Of a stretch of 9,366 nt of DNA, positions 1-5,448 are shown piece after piece. The notes below the pieces were generated by a model. The model searched no databases. It saw only the letters and a list, made by a program, of their open reading frames with translations, and was not told the origin of the DNA. Position 1 is the stretch's first letter; each line of letters starts with the position of its first letter. A program made the position numbers and the translations under genes. Source of the DNA: Salinibacterium sp. (GTDB lineage Bacteria > Actinomycetota > Actinomycetes > Actinomycetales > Microbacteriaceae); the NCBI GenBank assembly GCA_025352485.1, contig JANXTJ010000229.1, positions 1-9,366 on the forward strand. Direction: 5' to 3'.

Positions 1-1704
1 ATGGGCAGCTTCACTCTCGACGTCGAAAAGCGCCCGACCGACAAGGTGACGACCCCTGGCGCCGTCGATGACTTCTCGCTCATCTTCGGCAATACGGGCA
101 CTGGTTTCCTCAATAATCCGGTCGTCGTCGATTCGTTACCGGTGGATGCCACCCTGCGTTTCGGCGGACCGCTGCTCTTCGATCCCACCGCAGAGATCAC
201 CTATACGACCTCTGCCGGCGGCACCATCCCGGTCGCGGGGGTGACGGTCTCCTACGACCCCACCACTCGCAAGATCACCTTCAGTTGGCCCGCCGGAACG
301 CGCATGACACCGGGCGAGACCTACACGATCGTGCTGCCGCTTCAAATTGCACCGGGGCTCAGCTCGACCTACGGGCCGATTACTAACTCCTTCGGCGTCT
401 CGAGCGACCGCACGCTGAGCGGCTGTACGAACTCCTCCGGCAATGGCAAGGGATCCACCCTCACCGACAACAACACCCGGTGCAACACCGCCAACGACGT
501 GAGCACGATCTCGGCATCCGCGATCAGCACCTTCAAGGGCGTCAAGGGCAACGTGAACGCCTCGGATGTCTCCGCCAGCGGGGCAGCGAACGTCAACAAT
601 CCCGCAAATGCCTGCGTGGCCGACTCGCAGGGCTTCTACCGCAGCCCGTGCGCCGCCAACACGGTGATTTCGGGCAACGATCTTTGGAAGCTGCAGGTGA
701 CCAATGGCGGAAACCTCGCCTCAAATTCCGCGACCATCGTTGACGTGCTACCCAAGTCGGGCGACAATTACCTGACCACCGGCGCCGCGCGCCTCTCGAA
801 CTTCGCTCCGGTCTTTGCCGGGGCAATCGCGCTCGCCACGGATGACCTCTCGACGGGAACCGTCTACCGCTACCAGATCTCCACCGTCGCGAACCCCTGC
901 CCGAACTTCACCGCCGACCCGACCTGCGATAGCTCCGCTCAGTGGCAGAGCTTCGCGGGCAACTTTGCCGCCGTGACGGCGCTGCGCGTGGCGCTCGACT
1001 TCGGCGCAACCCCGTCGCACAGCTTCGCGCCAGGCGCCACCGTTTCGGTCACCTACCGCACCGTCAACACGCCGACCATGACGCCGGGCGATGGTAGGGC
1101 TCCGGTCACGGTTCCCGTGGTCAAGGCCCGTGCGTGGAACAGCTTCGGCGTCAACGCAAGCTTCGGCGAGGAGGGCGCGCGCAGCGTCGAGCCGGTCAAG
1201 GCAGGGGTTCAGATCGCCGCAGGCCCGCTCTCGGTTACCAAGGTGATCACCGGCACCAACGCGGCATCGGCGCCCACCACTTTCCGGGTGACCGTGAGCT
1301 GCCTCATCTCCGGCGTTCCCCTGACGCTGCCCCTGGGCGGGGTGCTCACGCTGACCGCCGACAGCACGATCGTCTACACGGGGCGCATCGACGGCATCCC
1401 GGTGGGGGCGGTGTGCCGCGTGGTTGAGGCCGCCTCGGGCGCGAGCTCGGTGCGGTACTTGCCGGCCGCGTCATCCGGCCCCGCAGCGGCCCAGGTGACG
1501 ATCGCCCAAGCCGCCTCGCCCGACTCGGCCGTGCCGGCATTGCAACGGGCCACCGTCATTAACACCTATGACCCCTCGATTCAACTCGAGACACTCGCGC
1601 TGACCGGTCTTGCTGGCAGCGCCGCCCTTGCCTCGGCGATCGCTCTGCTGCTGATCGGCGCGGCGCTCATGGTGGCGGCGATCCGTCGCCGGCGCACCCG
1701 GTAG
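1..1704 (+). CDS. Wall-anchored surface protein, C-terminal part (5' end outside window)
   Basis: This is the C-terminal 567 residues of a secreted, probably sortase-anchored surface protein. The frame is open from base 1 and there is no signal peptide at the visible ATG, so the true start most likely lies upstream. The sequence is rich in Thr, Ser, Ala and Val and reads as extracellular beta-sandwich repeats of the DUF11 or adhesin kind (about residues 1-400). A DUF5979-like domain follows (about 409-524; it opens PLSVTKVITG and ends VINTYDP). Next come LALTG at 532-536, a hydrophobic segment at about 538-561 and the basic tail RRRRTR. LAXTG is the established motif of class E sortases in high-GC Gram-positives. 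Binding partner and function are unknown, and no sortase gene lies in the window. The next gene is convergent, so this one ends its transcription unit. Confidence 0.85.
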   Translation: MGSFTLDVEKRPTDKVTTPGAVDDFSLIFGNTGTGFLNNPVVVDSLPVDATLRFGGPLLFDPTAEITYTTSAGGTIPVAGVTVSYDPTTRKITFSWPAGTRMTPGETYTIVLPLQIAPGLSSTYGPITNSFGVSSDRTLSGCTNSSGNGKGSTLTDNNTRCNTANDVSTISASAISTFKGVKGNVNASDVSASGAANVNNPANACVADSQGFYRSPCAANTVISGNDLWKLQVTNGGNLASNSATIVDVLPKSGDNYLTTGAARLSNFAPVFAGAIALATDDLSTGTVYRYQISTVANPCPNFTADPTCDSSAQWQSFAGNFAAVTALRVALDFGATPSHSFAPGATVSVTYRTVNTPTMTPGDGRAPVTVPVVKARAWNSFGVNASFGEEGARSVEPVKAGVQIAAGPLSVTKVITGTNAASAPTTFRVTVSCLISGVPLTLPLGGVLTLTADSTIVYTGRIDGIPVGAVCRVVEAASGASSVRYLPAASSGPAAAQVTIAQAASPDSAVPALQRATVINTYDPSIQLETLALTGLAGSAALASAIALLLIGAALMVAAIRRRRTR

Positions 1705-1750
1705 CTCGCGGGGTGGCGGGCCGGGGTAGCTCGGCTCGCCATCGCTTGCC

Positions 1751-2371
1751 CTAGTGCTTGGCTCCGTACCGCTCGCCCACCGGGATGTCGACCTGAACAA
1801 CATTGCCGGGAGGCGCGAGCGGGCAGGCCCACATCGGGTCGTAGGCGCACGATGGGTTGTAGGCGAAGTTGAAGTCGAGCACGAGGGAATCGGGGGCGGC
1901 GCCCGCTCCGAAGTCGGCGCCTTTGACGGTATCGAGAAGGTAGCGGCCGCCACCGTAGGTTCCGCCGGGGCGCCCGGCCAGGGCATCCTTCACCGGGAGA
2001 AAAATACCGCCGCCGTATGAGGCCAGCCGCCAGACGTCGAGGGTGCCGACGCCGGGCAGGTCGGCAATGCCGATCAGCTCGAACGGCACCACCCCGTCGG
2101 TGCCGGTCTCAAACTCGAAGCCGCGCGCGTCGGCGGCCGTCAGCTCGAGCTCGAACCGCCAGTCCGGGTCGTAGGGGCGCACCGGTAGTCCGGTGAAGTC
2201 ACGCAGATCGTCGGGCAGCAGCGGGGTGGCCGGATGCGACGCGAACAGCTCGTCGCGCTCGCGACGCCAGCGGTCATGGGCGGCGAACAGGTCGGTGGCT
2301 TCGCGCACCGCCGCGTAGCTGGCCTGGACGCGACGACGCCAATCGGCGACCGCGAGTGCGGGGAAGGTCAT
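1751..2371 (-). CDS. DUF1684 domain-containing protein
   Basis: A 206-residue protein of the DUF1684 family, whose biochemical role is not established. The family signature is clear in the C-terminal half: GGIFLPVKDA (121-130), GGRYLLDTVKG (141-151), and the closing block DFNFAYNPSCAYDP (166-179) followed by CPLAPPGN (183-190). The N-terminal part is helical, with many Arg residues and a DRWRRERDELF stretch typical of the family. Length is normal and there is no signal peptide or membrane segment, so it should be cytoplasmic. The ATG at 2369-2371 has TAGCGT six bases upstream, which suggests leaderless transcription, although the SRPBCC-like gene ends only 36 bases upstream and read-through is possible. 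Identification is by recognised family motifs, and the function is unassigned. Confidence 0.9.
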   Translation of the reverse strand: MTFPALAVADWRRRVQASYAAVREATDLFAAHDRWRRERDELFASHPATPLLPDDLRDFTGLPVRPYDPDWRFELELTAADARGFEFETGTDGVVPFELIGIADLPGVGTLDVWRLASYGGGIFLPVKDALAGRPGGTYGGGRYLLDTVKGADFGAGAAPDSLVLDFNFAYNPSCAYDPMWACPLAPPGNVVQVDIPVGERYGAKH

Positions 2372-2377
2372 GGCTCC

Positions 2378-2383
2378 ACGCTA
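2378..2383 (-). promoter_or_regulatory. Possible -10 box of the DUF1684 gene (leaderless)
   Basis: On the minus strand TAGCGT lies six bases before the ATG of the DUF1684 gene. It fits the actinobacterial TANNNT -10 consensus at the spacing expected for a leaderless transcript. I see no convincing -35 box. GGAG inside the six-base spacer is too close to the ATG to be a normal ribosome binding site. Confidence 0.35.
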
Positions 2384-2407
2384 GACCGGTGCCGGCTATC
2401 TATCGGG

Positions 2408-2875
2408 TCAGCGCCAGCCGGGGGCGAGTTTCTTCAGCCGGAATGCGCGCCACTGCCAAAAACCCCAGTAGAACAACCAGATCGGCAGCGTGAGAAGGCC
2501 CGCCTCAAAGACCAGCCGATCCCGATAGAGCGTGCGCCCGTCGGGGGCGGCGGAAATCGCCATGCTGTGCCGCCACTTCGTGACCACCGCCAGCGGGCCA
2601 TCGAGGGCGCCGCCGGTGTCGCGCACCACGCGCACATCGTCTGGGCGCGGGGGGAACGAGATGTCGATCACCTGAGTGCCTGCCGCGAACACCCCGAGCG
2701 CGGTCGCCCGCACGCTGTGCTTTCCCGCGGGCCACGAGGTGGGGAAGCCGCCAGGCTCCAGCGAGACGAAAGCCACGAGTGGGGCACTCACGGCACGGAA
2801 AACGGCGGGGCTGCGGACGGCCCGCCACGCGGCATCCGGGGAACAATCGAGCACCAGCTTCAGCACAATACGCAT
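2408..2875 (-). CDS. SRPBCC-like (START/polyketide-cyclase fold) protein
   Basis: A 155-residue protein that looks like a member of the SRPBCC superfamily of small hydrophobic-ligand-binding proteins. It opens with a beta strand (MRIVLKLVLDC) followed by the SPDAAWRAVRSPAVFRAVSAP helix-and-turn pattern typical of the fold. Alternating strands follow through about residue 125, then a long aromatic segment (LTLPIWLFYWGFWQW, about 128-142) and the basic end RLKKLAPGWR. The ATG at 2873-2875 is chosen because residues read upstream in the same frame look non-coding and run antisense into the ComB-like gene. No Shine-Dalgarno is visible. The ligand is unknown. It is followed on the same strand by the DUF1684 gene after 36 bases, so the two may be co-transcribed. 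Confidence 0.75.
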   Translation of the reverse strand: MRIVLKLVLDCSPDAAWRAVRSPAVFRAVSAPLVAFVSLEPGGFPTSWPAGKHSVRATALGVFAAGTQVIDISFPPRPDDVRVVRDTGGALDGPLAVVTKWRHSMAISAAPDGRTLYRDRLVFEAGLLTLPIWLFYWGFWQWRAFRLKKLAPGWR

Positions 2876-3021
2876 GCATCCATGATCGGTCAGTGCCGGG
2901 TCGGTGAACAGGGGTCGTGACGAGGCACCGCGTGGGTGTAAGCGCGAGCGCGCGGCAGCCGAAGGCCGACCCGAGGTTTCGCAGGATGACAGCGGATGCT
3001 CGAGAGGCTGATGGCCTCCGC

Positions 3022-3027
3022 TAGCCT
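3022..3027 (+). promoter_or_regulatory. -10 box of the ComB-like gene (leaderless)
   Basis: TAGCCT fits TANNNT and lies seven bases before the in-frame GTG at 3035. Transcription would then start at or within a base or two of that GTG. This box is the main reason for choosing GTG 3035 over the ATG codons at 2996 and 3011. A -35 box is not convincing. Confidence 0.5.
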
Positions 3028-3034
3028 CAAAACC

Positions 3035-3571
3035 GTGAACCAGCCCCGCAACCAGCCGCAATATCAGATCCGTTTCGATTGGGGAGTCGACGGTGCCCGC
3101 GACATCGCGCCGGGTGCCCACATCGTGATCTGGGCGGATGCCCTTCCCGGCGGTCACCTCGACCCGCTCGACGTTCACCCCACCGTCGCCGTCATTACGG
3201 GAAGTGTTGGCTCTCGCCATGCGATCGCGCGCTGGGTTCTCGACCGCCAGGCCGACCTTGGTGACCGCGCGACTATCGCCGTGGTGGCGGCGGGTGGCCC
3301 CGACGGGCGATTCGCAGTGGAAGACCTGCTCGCCGCCGGGGCGATCATCGACGCGATCGCCGAGGCGGGAATCGACTACATGTCCCCGGAGGCCGCGGCG
3401 GCGGTGGGTGCCTACAGCGGCCTGCGCAACGCCACCGGCCACGTGCTCTCCGGCTCGGTCACCGGCCAAGAAATTCTGGCGGCACAGGGTCGCGCGCCCA
3501 TCGACGCCGCGCGTGAGGCAAACGACACCGACAACTTCGCAATCCTCCGGGAATTCGGCTTCCCGGCTTAG
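3035..3571 (+). CDS. Shortened 2-phosphosulfolactate phosphatase (ComB)-like protein
   Basis: About 178 residues resembling the 2-phosphosulfolactate phosphatase (ComB) family. In methanogens ComB is a Mg-dependent enzyme of coenzyme M synthesis; in actinobacteria its substrate is not established. Matching features are the N-terminal IRFDWGVDGAR block, GSRHAIARWVLDR, and the hallmark FAVEDLLAAGAIIDAI, followed by a region ending SGSVTGQEIL. Usual members are roughly 230-250 residues. Here the stretch after HIVIWADALPGG is much shorter, and the usual V-V-D-V-L-S-F-type strand reads IWADALP, so catalysis is doubtful. GTG 3035 is preferred for its TAGCCT box; ATG 2996 (191 residues, AGGA at 2983-2986) and ATG 3011 are alternatives. 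The DUF427 gene follows after 33 bases, so a two-gene unit is likely. Confidence 0.75.
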   Translation: MNQPRNQPQYQIRFDWGVDGARDIAPGAHIVIWADALPGGHLDPLDVHPTVAVITGSVGSRHAIARWVLDRQADLGDRATIAVVAAGGPDGRFAVEDLLAAGAIIDAIAEAGIDYMSPEAAAAVGAYSGLRNATGHVLSGSVTGQEILAAQGRAPIDAAREANDTDNFAILREFGFPA

Positions 3572-3594
3572 CGTTGACTTTGGTACCCAACTAC

Positions 3595-3600
3595 GGAGGA
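3595..3600 (+). promoter_or_regulatory. Ribosome binding site of the DUF427 gene
   Basis: GGAGGA lies four bases before the ATG at 3605. It is the clearest Shine-Dalgarno in the window, which contrasts with the leaderless starts nearby and supports translation from a shared mRNA with the ComB-like gene upstream. Confidence 0.7.
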
Positions 3601-3604
3601 CAGC

Positions 3605-3907
3605 ATGAAGGCAACACTCAATGGCACCGTCATCGCAGAAGCGGCGAAAGACGACCTCATCTCGATCGAGGGCAACTGGTACTTCCCGCCGGCCAGCATT
3701 AAGGCCGGCTATCTCGTCGAGAGCGCGACGCCGTACACCTGCCCGTGGAAGGGCCAGTGCCAGTACTTCTCGGTGAAGGATGGCGACCAGACCCTGCAGG
3801 ATCGCGCCTGGAGCTACCCCACTCCCTACCCGACTGCGTTCGAGCGCGTCGGCAAAGACTTCAGTAACTACGTGGCCTTTTGGAAAGAGGTTCAGGTCAC
3901 CGAGTAG
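3605..3907 (+). CDS. DUF427 domain-containing protein
   Basis: A complete 100-residue DUF427 protein. This is a small all-beta family with unknown biochemical function that is common in actinobacteria. The hallmarks are visible in order: the N-terminal KATLNGTVIAEA strand pair, GNWYFPPASI (about 23-32), TPYTCPWKGQCQYFSV (about 42-57), AWSYPTPYPTAFERVGKDFSNYVAFW in pieces (about 68-93), and a short charged end. Length is normal for the family. The start is fixed by GGAGGA four bases before the ATG. It probably sits in one operon with the ComB-like gene 33 bases upstream. It is the last ordinary gene before the accessory stretch with the Doc and Rhs remnants. A weak hairpin (CCGAG/CTCGG, 3900-3914) spans its stop codon but has no T-run. 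Confidence 0.92.
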   Translation: MKATLNGTVIAEAAKDDLISIEGNWYFPPASIKAGYLVESATPYTCPWKGQCQYFSVKDGDQTLQDRAWSYPTPYPTAFERVGKDFSNYVAFWKEVQVTE

Positions 3908-3966
3908 GCCTCGGAAACAACGGCACGGGCGGGCATTACCAGAGGCGATCGCCGCGATGAGCGCAT

Positions 3967-4062
3967 AGCCTCAGCCCAAGTCCCGTACGCATCCGATTCG
4001 AAGGCGCTGGCACGGGGCCGCGCCAAGGCAGACTCAAGCAAGCCCGCATCCCGAACCGGCAT
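3967..4062 (-). pseudogene. Fragment of a Doc (death-on-curing, Fic-fold) toxin gene
   Basis: On the minus strand the codons from ATG 4060-4062 read MPVRDAGLLESALARP, then RASAFESDAYGTWAEAM. This matches the conserved N-terminal part of Doc/Fic toxins (pattern V-R-D-x-G-L-L-E-S-A-L-A-R-P, then DAYPTLAEKAA). Intact Doc proteins start well before this point and continue to the catalytic HxFxxGNKR motif. Neither part is present: an in-frame stop lies just upstream (4069-4071), and after residue 32 the sequence loses all similarity although the frame runs on to 3892. The fragment is therefore only about 32 codons of a decayed gene. No Phd-like antitoxin could be recognised upstream. Doc family proteins phosphorylate EF-Tu, but this remnant cannot. 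Recognition is by eye, without alignment. Confidence 0.7.
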
Positions 4063-4239
4063 TTGGTTTCATTTTTGGGAACACGCGCGATCCGCTATGA
4101 CCCTCACTCTGGGGTAGACGCGCGGCATGAATTCTTTGGTTCGCGTGTGGCGCCCTGAGCGGGCCATCAATATCCTGAATCTCATTCACGTGATGCAAAT
4201 TCATCGTGTGGCTGGGCTTTCGGCGCGACGGCTCCCTGG
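4063..4239. other. Stretch with no supported gene between the Doc fragment and the unrecognised gene
   Basis: No recognisable coding sequence is seen. The only open frame worth naming is a 45-codon one on the plus strand (ATG 4127-4129, stop 4262-4264; begins MNSLVRVWRPERAINILN). It has no Shine-Dalgarno, only a poor -10-like TAGACG (4115-4120), and overlaps the start of the next gene. I do not call it a gene. Confidence 0.4.
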
Positions 4240-4740
4240 GTGCGGCGACGACATCCACCGTTGACCCGGGTGCTCGCATATCTCGTCGGTTATCTGGTGT
4301 GGCAGCGATACTGGAGGCCCGTTCGAGTTGCCGTGGCAGCCGTGGAGAACTCCGGTACAGGGGCTGAACTGGCGGTTGGCGGAGTGCTCCCACAGATGTC
4401 AACGTTCGATGTACAGCAAACGTGGCCCTCCCAATTGGGTCCGCCGGTGCGTCCCCAACGAGTAGTCCTGATAGTGTCAGGTTCGAAGATAGAGCTGCAC
4501 GATATCAGCGTCCCTCCTCGGCTGCTCGCGACGATCAATTGGCCGGAAGTGTCTTCCATCGAAGTCGCCCGGTTCGTCCAATCCGATCGTTGGTTTCCTT
4601 GTCTAGCGATCTGCGTCGGCCCCGACCAAGGCGCGTTGATTGTCCAAGTTGTCAGCGCGCGGGCGGCGACAACGGGATACCCAAACGAGCAGATACTCGG
4701 GGAGCTCGCGACACGCCTAGCGAGCATCCGTGGGCAGTGA
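4240..4740 (+). CDS. Unrecognised 166-residue protein, possibly linked to the Rhs remnant
   Basis: I do not recognise a family. The frame looks coding: an N-terminal hydrophobic or aromatic stretch (VLAYLVGYLVWQRYW, about 11-25), then a mixed alpha/beta body with RVVLIVSGSKIELHD (74-88), LLATINWPEVSSIEVARF (95-112) and a C-terminal helix PNEQILGELATRLASI (148-163). The strand pattern suggests a small PH-like or beta-sheet domain behind a possible membrane anchor. The start is uncertain: GTG 4240, TTG 4261 and GTG 4270 are all in frame and none has a Shine-Dalgarno. By eye, base composition is less GC-rich than the flanking core genes. The Rhs fragment begins, in another frame, right at its 3' end. 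That is the place an immunity gene takes when a displaced Rhs tip follows it, but an immunity role is inference only. Confidence 0.6.
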   Translation: MRRRHPPLTRVLAYLVGYLVWQRYWRPVRVAVAAVENSGTGAELAVGGVLPQMSTFDVQQTWPSQLGPPVRPQRVVLIVSGSKIELHDISVPPRLLATINWPEVSSIEVARFVQSDRWFPCLAICVGPDQGALIVQVVSARAATTGYPNEQILGELATRLASIRGQ

Positions 4741-5108
4741 AACCCACCTTTACCTATACGGCCGGTGGTCTGATCCGGGCACCACTCAGGCGTCGGTGGC
4801 CGACACGAGTGGGGTGCGTTCCCAGACTGGTCGTATTCTGCGGGACACCCTCACTGATGGCCCCACCACCGAAACCTCGGCGTATTGGTACGTTGCAGTA
4901 TGACGCCCACGGCAACACCACCACGTTGGGTAATCAGGTCATGACGTATGACGTGGCTGATCGGCACCTGTCCACCACCGTCACCGACACGGCGGGCATC
5001 AGTGTGGTGACCTACCTGCGAGATGTCACCGGTCGCATCGTTGCCCGCACCTCCACCCCACCCGGTGGCCCTGCCACCACCATCCGTTACCTGTTCGCGG
5101 CGACCTGA
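4730..5108 (+). pseudogene. Rhs/YD-repeat protein fragment, frameshifted and internally deleted
   Basis: This is a remnant of a large Rhs (YD-repeat) polymorphic toxin. Piece A (about 4733-4891) reads SETHLYLYGRWSDPGTTQAS, then VADTSGVRSQTGRILRDTL and ends TETSAYWY; its frame stops at 4901-4903. Piece B (4890-5105, a different frame) reads TLQYDAHGNTTTLGNQVMTY, continues with DVADRHLSTTV and TYLRDVTGRIVARTS, and ends IRYLFA before a stop at 5106-5108. YDAHGN and the spaced TYD and TGR units are YD-repeat hallmarks. In intact Rhs proteins AYWYDAAGRL-type and GTLxYDxxGN-type segments are separated by many codons, so the join at about 4887-4891 (within GGTAC) marks an internal deletion plus frame change. 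Rhs proteins exceed 1000 residues; about 125 codons remain. Not functional. Confidence 0.75.
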
Positions 5109-5238
5109 AGATCTGGTCAGCTTGCGCGCAAGGGTAAATGTGATTGGCAAGAATCCCTCCCATCAGACGCTGCGCGACCTTGCCAACAATGACCTCTGGG
5201 TATTTCAGCCCGGCGCTGCGTATATCCCGAAGGGTTAA
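5109..5238 (+). pseudogene. Possible remnant of the Rhs C-terminal toxin tip
   Basis: In a third frame, directly after the YD-repeat remnant, codons to the TAA at 5236-5238 read EDLVSLRARVNVIGKNPSHQ, then TLRDLANNDLWVFQPGAAYI and PKG. This looks like the natural end of a globular domain, in contrast to the low-complexity residues upstream in the same frame. It sits where an Rhs toxin tip would be. I do not recognise the toxin class, and most of the domain is missing. A GTG at 5140 is in frame, but no ribosome binding site supports it. That this is a toxin tip is inference from position. Confidence 0.35.
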
Positions 5239-5448
5239 AAAGTTGCTCGGAGATTCGATGGGTGGCTAAGGGGCAACATCGTTGGAGGGGCTCGTCGGAC
5301 TGCTCGTCCTCCCCCTAGGCCTTTTCGCGGTCATCCGGCCCCGGCCGATATCAAGATCGCCCTCTTGGAGTCCGGTGCGCGCGATGGGAAAAGTACAAGC
5401 TCAGATCTACTGCTCCGGCGGAGTTGGGTTTGCGGGCGTCTGAGTTCG
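5239..5448. other. About 210 bases with no supported gene
   Basis: No recognised gene, RNA or repeat. A plus-strand frame at 5282-5443 (TTG start, 53 codons) encodes a hydrophobic run EGLVGLLVLPLGLFAVI followed by RPRPISRSPSW. It could be a remnant of a small membrane protein, such as an immunity protein behind the Rhs tip, but there is no start signal and it may be chance. The hipA stop codon is at its right edge, and no terminator with a T-run is seen there. Confidence 0.4.

Noticed and set aside
2234..2920. 228-codon plus-strand frame over the DUF1684 and SRPBCC-like genes
   Set aside because: Antisense to two genes with clear family features; no domain and no start signal.
2876..3469. 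Long upstream extension of the SRPBCC-like gene (open minus-strand frame 2408-3469, 353 codons)
   Set aside because: The added residues look like antisense of the ComB-like gene (His/Arg/Asp-rich, no domain), and the SRPBCC fold begins cleanly at MRIVLKLVL (ATG 2873-2875).
3900..3914. Hairpin CCGAG-TAGGC-CTCGG at the DUF427 stop codon as a terminator
   Set aside because: The stem is only five base pairs and is followed by AAACAAC, not a T-run.
3985..4030. GATTCGAAGGCG as a tRNA T-arm or an attachment-site remnant of a tRNA
   Set aside because: The stems flanking TTCGAA do not pair, and the bases are explained as Doc codons on the minus strand.
4034..4402. 122-codon minus-strand frame
   Set aside because: Low-complexity Arg/Pro/Ser-rich translation without strands or helices; it overlaps the Doc fragment and the 4240-4740 gene in other frames.
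4422..4880. N-terminal part of the 228-codon plus-strand frame 4422-5108 as one Rhs-like protein
   Set aside because: Only codons after about 4890 resemble Rhs. The earlier part is out of frame with both the 4240-4740 gene and Rhs piece A and looks like non-coding Arg/Pro/Ser-rich translation.
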